Shown here: piece after piece, positions 41,800 through 52,254 of the stretch | How positions within the stretch are numbered: the stretch's first letter is position 1 | Layout of the letters: each line of letters begins with the position of its first letter | DNA from: an uncultured Candidatus Melainabacteria bacterium | GTDB taxonomy: Bacteria; Cyanobacteriota; Vampirovibrionia; Gastranaerophilales; Gastranaerophilaceae | DNA: 64,000 bases | Reading direction: 5' to 3' | Assembly (NCBI GenBank): GCA_934700335.1 | Contig: CAKUXM010000002.1 | Coordinates: 124,001-188,000, forward strand | Notes under the pieces: model-generated | Seen by the model: only the letters and a program-made list of their open reading frames with translations | The model's database searches: none | What the model was told of the DNA's origin: nothing | Made by a program: the position numbers and the translations under genes

Positions 41800-43776
41800 A
41801 TGAATTTAAGTCAAAAAACAACATTAATAATAATTCTAATATTATCTATAATCGGGTTGATAGCCATAACAACCTTCAATTCAAGATTGGCTTTGAAAAA
41901 AAGTATGAATATTTATAGTTCTGCTCTTGCCGATTATAAAGATAATAAGTATGAAAAATCTTATAGAGAATTTGGGAAAGTTTCAGCACTATCTTCTCTA
42001 AAACCGGCTGCAATGTACAGACAAGCAAGATGCTTAGAAGAATCAGGTCATTTTCAACGAGCAATTTTACAATACTCATTCTTAACTAAAAGATATCCTA
42101 ATTTTCAACTAACAAGTAAAGCAAAATATAATTCTGCACGATTAGCTTATGAAATAGGCAAATATAATAAAGCAAAAAAAGGGTTTAAAGATATTACAAA
42201 TAAATATTCTGATACAGAATACGCTGTAGCAAGTGAATATTATTTGGGAATGATTGAATACAGAAAATCAAAAGATTTAAAAAATCATACACGTAAAATT
42301 TTTGCAGAAGAAAAAGCTTTAAGCCACTTCAGACAATATCTTGATAATGCTTCAGGTGGTCGTTATGCACAAAATTGTATAAATAGGATTGAAGAAATTC
42401 AAAAGAAAAAAATATCTAAAGATGATGCTTATTTGATTGGCAAATCTTATATGGCACTTTTTGATAACAAAACTGCATCAACATATTTTGACAAAACTAA
42501 TATTCCTAGAACTTGGGTAGATGTTGCAAAGAACGACTTTGATTTACATAATTACTCAAAAGTAAAAGCCTTAACAGAAAAAGGTATTAGGGAATATTCA
42601 TACAATGTAGAAGTAAAAGATGTCTATAGAGCAATTGATTTGTATATAGCTTCTTCTAGCAACAAAAAAGTTGCAGTAGATACATTATCAACACTAAATC
42701 TTAATGCCAACGGGTACGATTATATAATGTATTTGAGCTGTAAAAACACAGAATCATCAAAGCAAGTTGATTGTTATAAAAAGATTTATAGCAAATACCC
42801 AGAAGGACAATTTGCAGCAGAATCCCTATACAACATTTTTTATGATGCAATAAAAAAAGGTAATAATTTGTATGCAAAAACTTTGGGAGAAGAGCATTTA
42901 AAAAATTATCCGAACACAAATTCAACTCCAGCCGTAATGTTCTGGCTTGCAAAAATCAATGAAAAGCTTAAATACTATAACGTTGCGCAAGATTATTACA
43001 ATAAAATTATAAAAGAATATCCGGACGATTATTACGCCTTCCAAGCTTACTTAAAATCAAAACATATTGGACAAGGAATAATCAAAAACGATTTAACAGA
43101 AAAGAAAGTAATGTTTCCTTATAAAATGAACGCTAAAAACGACATGATAGTAAAACTAGCGATGTTAGAGGATTATTCATTACTACAAGACATCTGTGAA
43201 AAAGATAAATTTATCCAAAGTTGGCTTGAATACCAAAAAGGCGATTATTCAAAATCTGCAGTACTTGCAAGAGATGCAATGGCAGAATTAAAAGAAAAAC
43301 CTCCTGTAAAAGATTTACGTTGGAGACTAGTTTATCCAATCCATTTCTACAAAGAAATCAAAAAATATGCAGGACAAAATAACCCTGTAATAATACTTTC
43401 ACTTGTTAGAGAAGAAAGTTACTTTAACCCATCTGCAAGAAGCTCTGTAGGTGCAAAAGGGTTAATGCAACTTATGCCAGAAACGGCTAATGATATTGCT
43501 AACAGAAATGGTATTGGTTATTTTGATTTAGACAATCCAAATGATAATTTAAGAATTGGTAATTTATACTACACATATTTAAAAAATATGCTTAACCACA
43601 ATGACTTCTTCGTAATTCTTGCGTACAATGGTGGATTTAATGCCGTTAACAAGTGGAAAGGTTATTTGAACTACGAATGCGATAATGACTTTTTAGAACA
43701 AGTTCCATATCCAGAAACACAAAATTATCTCAAAAAAGTTTTGAGAAGTTACTGGAATTACATAAGATTGTACTAA
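41800..43776 (+). CDS. Soluble lytic murein transglycosylase with TPR region
   Basis: A 658-residue protein. The N-terminus has a membrane anchor or signal (TLIIILILSIIGLIAITTF), followed by helical TPR-like repeats (about 35-450) and a C-terminal SLT domain. The catalytic Glu lies in SLVREESYFNPSARS, followed by GLMQLMPETA and the late LAYNGGFNAVNKW motif. It cleaves peptidoglycan glycan strands. The superhelical repeat plus SLT layout matches Slt70-type enzymes. The gap from the preceding gene (41622-41799) is AT-rich with imperfect inverted repeats only. Confidence 0.92.
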   Translation: MNLSQKTTLIIILILSIIGLIAITTFNSRLALKKSMNIYSSALADYKDNKYEKSYREFGKVSALSSLKPAAMYRQARCLEESGHFQRAILQYSFLTKRYPNFQLTSKAKYNSARLAYEIGKYNKAKKGFKDITNKYSDTEYAVASEYYLGMIEYRKSKDLKNHTRKIFAEEKALSHFRQYLDNASGGRYAQNCINRIEEIQKKKISKDDAYLIGKSYMALFDNKTASTYFDKTNIPRTWVDVAKNDFDLHNYSKVKALTEKGIREYSYNVEVKDVYRAIDLYIASSSNKKVAVDTLSTLNLNANGYDYIMYLSCKNTESSKQVDCYKKIYSKYPEGQFAAESLYNIFYDAIKKGNNLYAKTLGEEHLKNYPNTNSTPAVMFWLAKINEKLKYYNVAQDYYNKIIKEYPDDYYAFQAYLKSKHIGQGIIKNDLTEKKVMFPYKMNAKNDMIVKLAMLEDYSLLQDICEKDKFIQSWLEYQKGDYSKSAVLARDAMAELKEKPPVKDLRWRLVYPIHFYKEIKKYAGQNNPVIILSLVREESYFNPSARSSVGAKGLMQLMPETANDIANRNGIGYFDLDNPNDNLRIGNLYYTYLKNMLNHNDFFVILAYNGGFNAVNKWKGYLNYECDNDFLEQVPYPETQNYLKKVLRSYWNYIRLY

Positions 43777-43783
43777 TTATATT

Positions 43784-44728
43784 TTATGCAACAGGCGCAT
43801 TAGCAAGAGATTCAACATATCTACCAGCATAAACGGCAGCCACAGCACCGTCTGATGTTGCAGTGATAACTTGTCTTAATGGAGTTGTTCTAACATCACC
43901 TGCAGCAAATACTCCGTCTACAGAAGTTTTCATTGTTTCATCTGTAACAATGAAACCGTTTGAATCTTGTTCAACTTGTCCATTGACTAAATCTGTATTT
44001 GGTAAAAATCCAATATATGGGAAAATACCGTCCACATCTAATGTTGAAACCTCATGAGTTTTTACATTTTCAATAACAAGTGATTTCACAGTATCTTCAC
44101 CCTTAATTTCATTTACAACTGTGTCGTAAACAAATTCTAATTTTTCGTTTTTGAAAGCTAAATTTTGAACAATTTTATCCGCTCTAAATTCGTTTCTACG
44201 ATGAATTACATAAACTTTATCTGCAAATTTAGTTAAATACATAGCTTCTTCTAAAGCCGCATTTCCGCCACCAACAACTGCTACAGTTTTTTCTCTGTAA
44301 AATGCACCGTCGCAAATAGCACAATAGCTAACTCCTCGTCCTAAAAACTCTTTTTCGCCTTTTACACCAAGCTTTTTAGGTTGTGCACCGGTTGCAATGA
44401 TAACTGATTTTGCCTTAAAGGTATGAGTTAATGTTTCAATAACTTTTGGATTAGAAATTAAATCAATTTTTTGAATTTCTTCCATAGGAAATTTATTTAC
44501 GCCAAACTTATCAGCATGCTCTTCCATTTTTTCCATTAAGTCATAACCGCCAATAATAGGAAAAGCAGGATAATTTTCAAGTTCTAAGTAGTTTGAAGGT
44601 TGACCACCAAACATACTTACATCAACAATAGCAATATTACCAGTCGCTCTTGCAGCATAAATACCTGCTGCCAATCCTGCAGGTCCACCACCTAATATTA
44701 CTGTATCAAATTCTAAAATTTCGCTCAT
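43784..44728 (-). CDS. trxB: Thioredoxin reductase
   Basis: A 314-residue FAD- and NADPH-dependent reductase of thioredoxin. The FAD site is VILGGGPAGLAAGIYAAR, the redox centre is CAICDGAFY (C-A-I-C rather than the common C-A-T-C), the NADPH site is VVGGGNAALEEAMYL and the late FAD motif is GVFAAGDVRT. Length is standard. Confidence 0.94.
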   Translation of the reverse strand: MSEILEFDTVILGGGPAGLAAGIYAARATGNIAIVDVSMFGGQPSNYLELENYPAFPIIGGYDLMEKMEEHADKFGVNKFPMEEIQKIDLISNPKVIETLTHTFKAKSVIIATGAQPKKLGVKGEKEFLGRGVSYCAICDGAFYREKTVAVVGGGNAALEEAMYLTKFADKVYVIHRRNEFRADKIVQNLAFKNEKLEFVYDTVVNEIKGEDTVKSLVIENVKTHEVSTLDVDGIFPYIGFLPNTDLVNGQVEQDSNGFIVTDETMKTSVDGVFAAGDVRTTPLRQVITATSDGAVAAVYAGRYVESLANAPVA

Positions 44729-44781
44729 CTGATTACCTTTTCATTTATTTTGACGTATTAATATAAAAAATGTTTCCGATA

Positions 44782-44818
44782 AAAATGCCACATTTTGAAA
44801 AGATAAATGTGGCATTTT
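44782..44818. terminator. Terminator of pgi
   Basis: A 14-bp perfect stem (AAAATGCCACATTT at 44782-44795 with its complement at 44805-44818) is followed by TTTTTAT on the minus strand. It lies between the pgi stop and the trxB start. Confidence 0.8.
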
Positions 44819-44844
44819 GTATTTTTAAATTTAACTGCTATAAA

Positions 44845-46233
44845 CTATACAGTAGCCATTTTTTCGTTTAGAGTTTTTGCAGATTCTTCATAGCCTGCTC
44901 TACCCATTAAAGCGTATGTATAATTTTTAGCTTGTTCAACACCAGGTTGGTTGAATGTATTAATATTGTATAATTCACCGGCAATTGCAGTTTGAACTTC
45001 TAACATATATAACAATTGAGCTACGTTATAAGCATCAACTTTTGGAATTGAAATTGTTATTGTTGGACGTTTGTAATCTGATAAAGCAACTCTTGTAGAA
45101 TCAGCTTCAGCATTAATTAATTGGTTAATAGTTTTACCGCCCAAGTAACCAATTCCTGTATAATCAAAGATTTTTGGAATTTCTAATTCGTTATCAAATT
45201 CTTCAACTCTGATGAATGAAATAACTTTATCGTTTGGACCTTCATTGTAAAGCTGAATTTGAGAGTGTTGGTCTGTCGCACCTAAAGCTTTGATTGGAGT
45301 AGGACCAACATGAACTTCTTTACCTTTGTTATCAACTTGTTTACCTAATGATTCTGCCCATAATTGAACATACCAATCAGAAACATATTTCAATCTGCTT
45401 GAATATGGCATCATAACTGATAATCTCTTGTTTCTCTTAGTATCCATTAAGTAGTGAATTAAAGCGTTTTGAGCTGCGATATTTTCAGCAATGTTAGTAT
45501 TTTTCAATGCTAAATCCATATCTTTAATACCATTCATGATTTCATCAATATCAATACCAACTAATGCTAAAGGTAAAAGACCTACAGCTGAAAATACTGA
45601 GAATCTGCCACCTACATCATCTGGAACTACGAATGTTTTATAACCTTCTTGGTCAGCTAATTGTCTTAAAACACCAACTTTTTTATCAGTTGTTGCTACG
45701 ATATTTTTTCTGTATTCACCACCAAGTTCTTTTTCCATAATGTCTTTAACAATCATATATTGAGACATTGTTTCTGCTGTAGAACCTGATTTTGTAATTA
45801 CGTTAACTAAAGTTCTTTTTAAATCGATTGTATTTAATAAACCAGTGATTTGATCTGGATCAATGTTATCTAAGAAGAATAATCTTGGATAATTGTCTCT
45901 TTGTTCTGGAGTTAATAAGTTCCAGTATGGTTTAAGTAAAGCTTCTGAAACAGCTATACCACCTAAAGCAGAACCACCAATACCTAAAACTAAAACGTTA
46001 TCAAATCTACCTCTTACCATTGCAGCAAATTCTTTAACATACCAAACAGTTTCTTCATTGTAACCTAAGTTCATCCATTGAAGCCATTGTCCTGGTTTGT
46101 CTTTTCTTTTGTTTAAATCTGTAATAATTTGAGCAATTTTGTCTTTGTGTTTTGCGAATTCTTTTTCAACTTCTAAACCGTGTTCTTTGCCAATAACATT
46201 TTTGTCAACATTAAGGTAATTTAATTTAATCAT
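44845..46233 (-). CDS. pgi: Glucose-6-phosphate isomerase
   Basis: I choose ATG 46233 (MIKLNYLN), nine bases after GGAG. The 462-residue enzyme interconverts glucose-6-phosphate and fructose-6-phosphate. VLGIGGSALGG, NVITKSGSTAETM, DDVGGRFSVFSAVGLLP, the ALGATDQHSQIQLYNEGPND region and late VEQAKNYTYAL are family motifs. Length matches the shorter bacterial type. Confidence 0.95.
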   Translation of the reverse strand: MIKLNYLNVDKNVIGKEHGLEVEKEFAKHKDKIAQIITDLNKRKDKPGQWLQWMNLGYNEETVWYVKEFAAMVRGRFDNVLVLGIGGSALGGIAVSEALLKPYWNLLTPEQRDNYPRLFFLDNIDPDQITGLLNTIDLKRTLVNVITKSGSTAETMSQYMIVKDIMEKELGGEYRKNIVATTDKKVGVLRQLADQEGYKTFVVPDDVGGRFSVFSAVGLLPLALVGIDIDEIMNGIKDMDLALKNTNIAENIAAQNALIHYLMDTKRNKRLSVMMPYSSRLKYVSDWYVQLWAESLGKQVDNKGKEVHVGPTPIKALGATDQHSQIQLYNEGPNDKVISFIRVEEFDNELEIPKIFDYTGIGYLGGKTINQLINAEADSTRVALSDYKRPTITISIPKVDAYNVAQLLYMLEVQTAIAGELYNINTFNQPGVEQAKNYTYALMGRAGYEESAKTLNEKMATV

Positions 46234-46353
46234 TAAAATATTCTCCATTTAGTCTTAGTAAGATAGTACTCAAACGTATGCTCAAAGCATTAATACGTTC
46301 TAAAAATATTCTACTATTCTAAAAAAAAAAATACAACAATTAAAATAAAATTT

Positions 46354-47016
46354 TTAGTCTTGTAAATCCATTTTTTGGTAAGTTGTAATCTTACCTTTTT
46401 CTTTATAAAGTTTCTGAAAGTTTTGTTGAGATTGCTGATAATTGCTGATAGAAGCTTGTAGAGACTTATTTACAGCAAAAAATAAGATTGGGAAGGAGAT
46501 AATTACAGTAATACAAACAACAATCAAATGTTTTAAATATTTTTGACGTTCTTTTAATTGCTTATTTTTTATATCTGAATTATGACTTTCGCAAAGTACA
46601 TTATTTATTAATTCTGTTCTATCATCAATTGATAAACTGTCAACATAATCAATATTGTTTGGAGTAATATAAATTACATACTTTTTGCATTCACTTTTTG
46701 GAAATTCGTCAAAAACAGAAGCTTTTTTATTTTGAGCTGGCTGAATTTCAGAAGGAGATGAACTTACGACTTGCAAATCAGCCTCAGTTGGAGGCGCAAC
46801 TTGAATATCTGTACTATTATTAAAATCTTCGTTAGAAAGATTTGAAACATCACCAATATCAACATGTTGTTGTAATTGTTGAGTTAGAGCTTCAATGTCG
46901 ATATTGTCATCAAACTCAATATCGTCTTCATCTTCGTCTTCATCATCACTAGTAACAGGTTTTGGCTGATTTTCGTCTAAAATATTTTCATCTTGTTCTA
47001 AGTTATTTTCTTCCAA
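46354..47016 (-). CDS. Acidic protein with one membrane segment
   Basis: A 220-residue protein of no recognised family. The N-terminal half is very acidic (DDEDEDEDDIEFDDNIDIEA). A single transmembrane helix (LIVVCITVIISFPILFFAV, about 170-190) follows a basic stretch, and the short C-terminus is Gln/Lys-rich. It is divergent from the heptose kinase gene. Confidence 0.6.
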   Translation of the reverse strand: MEENNLEQDENILDENQPKPVTSDDEDEDEDDIEFDDNIDIEALTQQLQQHVDIGDVSNLSNEDFNNSTDIQVAPPTEADLQVVSSSPSEIQPAQNKKASVFDEFPKSECKKYVIYITPNNIDYVDSLSIDDRTELINNVLCESHNSDIKNKQLKERQKYLKHLIVVCITVIISFPILFFAVNKSLQASISNYQQSQQNFQKLYKEKGKITTYQKMDLQD

Positions 47017-47080
47017 TTTTGCCTCAAAATTTTTATTTATGCTAAAATAATTATATATTATATTAAAGGATTAATCAACT

Positions 47081-48106
47081 ATGAACATCAATAAAGACAA
47101 GTTAATCGGTTATATAAAGGATTTAAAAAATACTAAAGTTTTAATAATTGGCGATTTAGCTATGGACGAAATGGTTTATGGGAACACAGAAAGAATTTCT
47201 AGAGAAGCTCCAGTTCTAATTCTTTTACACACAGAAACAAGAGAGATTTTAGGTGCAGCCTCAAACGCAGCACACAACGCATCTGCAATTAATTCTGGCA
47301 AAGTTTCTGTTATTGGTGTTTTAGGAGAAGACTATCAAGCAGACCAACTTAAGGAAGCTTTCAAAAATGCTGATATTAATACTGAATATTTAGTTTATGA
47401 TGCAACTAGAAAAACTACTACAAAAACTCGTATTTCTGGTTCATGCTCACAATCTGTTACTCAACAAATTGTTAGAATTGATAGACAAACATCAACTCCA
47501 ATTTCTAAAGAAACAGAAGCCAAAGTTATTGCACAAATGGAAAAAGCTATTCCATTGCACGATGCAATAATTCTTTCAGATTACCATATCGGTGTATTAA
47601 CTCAAAAAGTTATTGATAGAGCGATTGAACTTGCAAATAAACACAATAAAGTGATTGTTGCTGATATCCAAAAGAATTTTGATAAATACAAAAACGTAAC
47701 ATCACTTACACCAAATTTACCAGACACACAAAAATTCTTAGGTTTTAGCTTAAACACGAAAGAAGATTTTGAAAAAGCTGGTACAATCTTACACAATATG
47801 ATAAAACCAAAATCAATCCTAATTACATGTGGTGATAGAGGAATGATGGTTATCGAACCAGATTATAAAGTTACAGAAATTCCTGTATTCAACAAATCTC
47901 ACGTATTTGATGTAACAGGTGCTGGAGATACTGTAACAGCTATTTATACAATGGCTTTAAGTATCGGTGCTGAACCAGTTTATGCGGCTGTAATTGGTAA
48001 CATTGCAGCTAGTATCGTAATCAAACAATTTGGTTGTGCAACAACTACCATTGACGAGCTATTGGAAATGGTGGAAAAGAAAGAAAAAGAACTCTGTATT
48101 AAGTAA
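47081..48106 (+). CDS. D-glycero-beta-D-manno-heptose-7-phosphate kinase
   Basis: A 341-residue PfkB-family (ribokinase-like) sugar kinase of the RfaE1/HldE N-domain type, making the ADP-heptose precursor for LPS inner core. GAASNAAHNASAI near residue 60 and the late DVTGAGDTVTAIYTMAL (catalytic Asp and anion hole) are diagnostic. The nucleotidyltransferase domain of bifunctional HldE is absent, so that step must be separate. It is the lead gene of a run with a DUF4330 protein and an O-antigen-ligase-like gene. Confidence 0.88.
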   Translation: MNINKDKLIGYIKDLKNTKVLIIGDLAMDEMVYGNTERISREAPVLILLHTETREILGAASNAAHNASAINSGKVSVIGVLGEDYQADQLKEAFKNADINTEYLVYDATRKTTTKTRISGSCSQSVTQQIVRIDRQTSTPISKETEAKVIAQMEKAIPLHDAIILSDYHIGVLTQKVIDRAIELANKHNKVIVADIQKNFDKYKNVTSLTPNLPDTQKFLGFSLNTKEDFEKAGTILHNMIKPKSILITCGDRGMMVIEPDYKVTEIPVFNKSHVFDVTGAGDTVTAIYTMALSIGAEPVYAAVIGNIAASIVIKQFGCATTTIDELLEMVEKKEKELCIK

Positions 48107-48127
48107 AAAATTAAAAAGGAGCGAAAT

Positions 48128-48691
48128 ATGATAGCAAAATTAAAAGAAATAAAACCCGTAGATTGGATTATTTTAGCTGGTGTTCTAATTGCACTGGTTG
48201 TTGGCTTTTTGACTTTCACTCACGTTAGACAAACTGCTGGCAAACAAATTGAAGCAACTTCTAAAATTGGCTTCCAAGTCTTCTTAAGAGGCGTTACAAT
48301 CACTAGCCAAGAATTACCAATGAAGAAAGGTGAAAAAACTTTCTTAACTATTAGAAACGTACCATACAGCGATTTAGATATTATCGACGTTGTAGCAGAT
48401 ACAAAAAAAGTAATTTTACCAAACGCTAGAGGTAAAGAACAATTCACAGTGTTACCTGATGTATCACAAGCAGCTTCATTCGACGTGTTAGTTACAGTTG
48501 CAGATACTGCAAAAATCACTAAAGACGGTGCTGTTGTTGGTGGTAACAAAATAAAAATCGGTATTCCTGTAACAATCGAAGGTAAAAATTACAGATTTAA
48601 CGGTGTTATCTCTGATGTTCAAATTATTAACGAAAATTCTCAAAACGAAACAAAAGATAACGTTAAGAAAACACCTGACAGTATAACTTAG
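48128..48691 (+). CDS. DUF4330-type membrane-anchored protein
   Basis: A 187-residue protein with an N-terminal membrane helix (DWIILAGVLIALVVGFLTF) and a periplasmic beta-rich part (IGFQVFLRGVTITSQELPM ...), matching the layout I associate with DUF4330. The function is unknown. It lies between the heptose kinase and the O-antigen-ligase-like gene, suggesting a surface-polysaccharide role. Confidence 0.7.
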   Translation: MIAKLKEIKPVDWIILAGVLIALVVGFLTFTHVRQTAGKQIEATSKIGFQVFLRGVTITSQELPMKKGEKTFLTIRNVPYSDLDIIDVVADTKKVILPNARGKEQFTVLPDVSQAASFDVLVTVADTAKITKDGAVVGGNKIKIGIPVTIEGKNYRFNGVISDVQIINENSQNETKDNVKKTPDSIT

Positions 48692-48735
48692 AATTGAACA
48701 ATAAAAGGTCAAATAAGGGGCAGACAAGTAAGTAA

Positions 48736-50049
48736 ATGTTTAGAAAAATATTTTCTATTACTCAAGAAAAATGTGCATATTTATGTGAAAACAGCTTTAT
48801 TTTAAAGCAGTTGGATAATATTATCCTATTTTTTATCCTATTTTCACTAATTTCAACATTGTTTTGTTCAACAGATACAATTGGCTTTTTGGCTCTTATT
48901 GTAATTTTTTTAACAGTAGTAAAAATCTTCGTTAAAAAAGGCGAAAATATTGAAACAACACCTCTTGATATAACTTTACTTGTATACTTTTTATTTGTAG
49001 TAATAAGTTTAGCCGGTTCAACATTGTTTCACTTAAGCTTGAAAGGTTTTTTAAAAACTCTTACATACTTAGGTTTTTACTTATCACTTGTTCAATATCT
49101 AAAAAAAAATTCAAACAAATTAAACAAAATATTATTAACAGTTGGTTCAATGTTGAGTTTTGAATCAATCTACGCAGTATTTCAAAACTCAATACCAACT
49201 GATACGAACCTAACTTGGCAGGATACAAGTTACTTAATGCCAGAAGAAGTAATGACAAGGGTTTATGGAACATTACAACCTTATAATCCAAACCTTCTTG
49301 CAGGTTATTTAATCGTTTGTATTCCAGTTATATATGCTATTTGCGTATATTTCTTTACTCAAAAGCATTTTAAATTAGGAATTACAACACTTATATTATC
49401 CGCCATTTCAAGCTGGGCAGTAATTTGCACAGGTTGTAGAGGTTCATACCTCGCACTAATGGCTATTCTTGCTGGCGTTGCAGTTATTTCTGCTAAATTC
49501 TTATGGCAAAATTACAAAAAGATTTACATATCAGTAACTGGTGCACTTTGCGCATTATCAGCATTAGCAATCATTGCTATTAAATCTGTACGTTTAAGAT
49601 TTTTATCAATCTTTATTATGAGACAAGATAGCTCAAACTCATTCAGATTTAATGTTTATCAATCATCACTAAAAATGTTTAGTGATAATTGGTTATTAGG
49701 TATTGGTTGCGGAAATCAAAATTTTAGAGAAATCTATGGTTTGTATATGAAGACAGGTTTTGATGCACTAAGTTGTTATAACATTTACCTAGAAACAGCT
49801 GTAGAAAGTGGCATTTTTGCACTCATTGCATTCTTAGCCTTCTTAGGAATTATGTTAACTAAAGGTATCAAATTAATTAAAAACTCAGAAAATATGTATG
49901 ACGTAATTCTTGTATCAATGGCTGTATTAAGCATTATTGGAGTAATGATTCATGGACTCGTTGACACAGTATTCTTTAGACCACAAGTACAGCTAATCTT
50001 TTGGTTAATGTGTGCAATTTTAAGAGTCAAGCTCTATGAAAAGAATTAG
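48736..50049 (+). CDS. O-antigen ligase / polymerase family membrane protein
   Basis: A 437-residue protein with about eleven membrane segments. The Wzy_C-type region has ICTGCRGSYLALMAILAGVA (the conserved R-G near the membrane face) and a following large loop with FSDNWLLGIGCGNQNFREI, a hallmark of O-antigen ligases and polymerases. It joins or polymerises surface glycans; WaaL versus Wzy cannot be decided. The stop overlaps the convergent queA gene by four bases. Confidence 0.85.
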   Translation: MFRKIFSITQEKCAYLCENSFILKQLDNIILFFILFSLISTLFCSTDTIGFLALIVIFLTVVKIFVKKGENIETTPLDITLLVYFLFVVISLAGSTLFHLSLKGFLKTLTYLGFYLSLVQYLKKNSNKLNKILLTVGSMLSFESIYAVFQNSIPTDTNLTWQDTSYLMPEEVMTRVYGTLQPYNPNLLAGYLIVCIPVIYAICVYFFTQKHFKLGITTLILSAISSWAVICTGCRGSYLALMAILAGVAVISAKFLWQNYKKIYISVTGALCALSALAIIAIKSVRLRFLSIFIMRQDSSNSFRFNVYQSSLKMFSDNWLLGIGCGNQNFREIYGLYMKTGFDALSCYNIYLETAVESGIFALIAFLAFLGIMLTKGIKLIKNSENMYDVILVSMAVLSIIGVMIHGLVDTVFFRPQVQLIFWLMCAILRVKLYEKN

Positions 50050-51086
50050 CAAATATACATACAATCGCCGTATGAATAAAAACGATATTTTTCTTCGATA
50101 GCGGATTTATACGCTTCAAATACAAAATCTTTACCGGCAAGAGCGCTAATTAACATTAATAATGTTGATTTAGGTAAGTGGAAATTTGTAATCAAATTAT
50201 CTACAACCTTAAACTCATAAGGTGGATAAATAAACAATTGAGAAGCAGATTTGCAAGCTTTAATTTCTCCAAATTGTTGATACGCAGTTTCAAGAGTACG
50301 GACAGAAGTTGTGCCGACCGCAACAAGTTTTTTACCTTTGGCTTTTGCATTGTTAATCATATCAGCTGTTTCTTGTGAAATTTCAAATTCTTCTGAATCC
50401 ATTTTATGGTCTAAAATATTTTCACACTTAACAGGTCTAAACGTACCTAGACCAACAGTCAAATTAACATACGCAATTTCAACCCCTTTATTTTTAAGTT
50501 TTTCTAAAATTTCTTTTGTAAAATGCAAGCCCGCAGTAGGTGCAGCGACAGAACCTTCATTTTTTGCATAAACTGTTTGGTATCTGTCGTAATCCAATGA
50601 TTTGCGTTCATCATCAGTCATCTTACGTTCAATATAAGGAGGAAGTGGAATGTTTCCAACCTTATCCAAAATTTCATAAAGTATTCCGTCATAAATAAGT
50701 TCAATAAGCCATTTGCCATCTCCTAAATTTTCAAGAGCTTTAGCAGAAAGACAATCGGCAATCTTTATAACCATTCCTTCTTTAATACGTTTAGAAGGTT
50801 TTACAAGTGCTTCCCAAATCTTTTCTTCTTTTTGTTTTAATAAAAAGATTTCAATAAAAGCCCCTGTATCTTTGTGTCCATATAGTCTTGCAGGAATAAC
50901 TTTTGTATTATTTAAAACCAAAATACAATTATCATCTAAGTAATCAACAATGTCATAAAAATGTTTATGATAAAATTTGTGTTCTTCTCTGTTTAGCACC
51001 ATCATTCGTGAATTTTCACGTTTTTCACTTGGTGTTTGAGCAATCAATTCTTCTGGTAAATCATAATCAAATTCTGAAACTAACAC
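50046..51086 (-). CDS. queA: tRNA ribosyltransferase-isomerase QueA
   Basis: A 346-residue enzyme of queuosine synthesis that transfers and isomerises the ribose of SAM onto preQ1-tRNA. FDYDLPEELIAQTPSEKRENSRM, NNTKVIPARLYG, SVAAPTAGLHFTKEIL, VNLTVGLGTFRPVK and NFHLPKSTLLMLISAL are family motifs. Length is typical. It is last in the polA-fliI-lspA-yidC run, five bases after yidC. Confidence 0.96.
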   Translation of the reverse strand: MLVSEFDYDLPEELIAQTPSEKRENSRMMVLNREEHKFYHKHFYDIVDYLDDNCILVLNNTKVIPARLYGHKDTGAFIEIFLLKQKEEKIWEALVKPSKRIKEGMVIKIADCLSAKALENLGDGKWLIELIYDGILYEILDKVGNIPLPPYIERKMTDDERKSLDYDRYQTVYAKNEGSVAAPTAGLHFTKEILEKLKNKGVEIAYVNLTVGLGTFRPVKCENILDHKMDSEEFEISQETADMINNAKAKGKKLVAVGTTSVRTLETAYQQFGEIKACKSASQLFIYPPYEFKVVDNLITNFHLPKSTLLMLISALAGKDFVFEAYKSAIEEKYRFYSYGDCMYIC

Positions 51087-51091
51087 TATAA

Positions 51092-52174
51092 TTACTCTTT
51101 CGGTTCAATTTTTTTAGCTCTTGCAACAATATCATCGTCGATTTTTTGTTTCTTTTCTTCTTCTTCTTTGTCCATTTGTTTGTTAATAACAACTGTTTGA
51201 ACAACTTGGAATACGTTTGAAACAACTAAGTATAACAATACCCCTGCAGGAATTGGGATAAAGATAAATGTTGCAGTCAACATAATTGGCATGAAAGTAT
51301 TCATTGATTTTTGCATTGCTTGTTGAGCAGGATCCATTTTTTGGTTTTTGTTTGTTGCCATCATAACTTTTTGGCTGAATACCATTGTTAAACCAAACAA
51401 TACAATTAACAATAATACGTCATAGTGCAAACTATTTTTAACAGGAATAGAAGGCATTGAGTTAATCAAGATACCGTCTTTTCTTTCAAATGTAGCATCT
51501 TCTGATTCTTTAGTTTGCATATTTGTAACTTTAACTTCTGCTTTTTGAATTTTGTCAAGTTGAGAGAATTTCAAATCTAAACTGTCTAAGCTGATTTTGA
51601 AATCAATGTTTTCTCCAGGAATTAAATCACCTTGAATACTCAAAGCTTTATTAGGTTTTTCAATTTTCACACCGTCCATTTCGGTGCCGTCATTGAAATA
51701 AACCTTAGCAGTTTTGTTCAACATGAAAGTATCATATTTTGCAGCGCCCATAGTACCGTCGTTTGAAATACCTGCGCTTGTTTTTAATGTTGAATCAAGT
51801 CTGTTGATAAACAAGAATGATGTATCACCAGCCATTGAAATGAATTGTGGGCTCATTAATGATGTGTATAACAAAATGAAAATTGGCATTTGGATAAGAA
51901 GTGGAAAACAACCAGCCATTGGATTGAATTTGTGTTCCTTATAGAAATCCATCATTTTCTTTTGCATTAATTGTGGGTCATTTTTGTATCTATCTTGAAT
52001 AGCCTTCATTTTTGGTTGAAGGGTTTGCATAATACGCATAGAGCGTTGTTGTGAAACACCCAAAGGCCACATCAAAACTCTTATTACAACTGTTAATAAG
52101 ATAATACCTACACCAAAACCACCAACTACTGATAGTGATTTTAACAATTTTATCATTAATGTTACGAAATCCAT
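51092..52174 (-). CDS. yidC: Membrane protein insertase YidC
   Basis: A 360-residue insertase of the YidC/Oxa1/Alb3 family. The first helix is followed by VVIRVLMWPLGVSQQRSMR, containing the conserved Arg of the hydrophilic groove; FNPMAGCFPLLIQMPIFILL is the second core motif, and three more helices lie near the C-terminus. Residues 120-230 form a soluble insertion. The large N-terminal periplasmic domain of gamma-proteobacterial YidC is absent, as in cyanobacteria and Gram-positives. The C-terminus is basic. Confidence 0.94.
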   Translation of the reverse strand: MDFVTLMIKLLKSLSVVGGFGVGIILLTVVIRVLMWPLGVSQQRSMRIMQTLQPKMKAIQDRYKNDPQLMQKKMMDFYKEHKFNPMAGCFPLLIQMPIFILLYTSLMSPQFISMAGDTSFLFINRLDSTLKTSAGISNDGTMGAAKYDTFMLNKTAKVYFNDGTEMDGVKIEKPNKALSIQGDLIPGENIDFKISLDSLDLKFSQLDKIQKAEVKVTNMQTKESEDATFERKDGILINSMPSIPVKNSLHYDVLLLIVLFGLTMVFSQKVMMATNKNQKMDPAQQAMQKSMNTFMPIMLTATFIFIPIPAGVLLYLVVSNVFQVVQTVVINKQMDKEEEEKKQKIDDDIVARAKKIEPKE

Positions 52175-52254
52175 TATTATTTCCTCAAATCTTTTTTATT
52201 TCCCTAATCTAACTTTGTCTAGGATACATTAAACACAATACCCAGTCAAGAAAT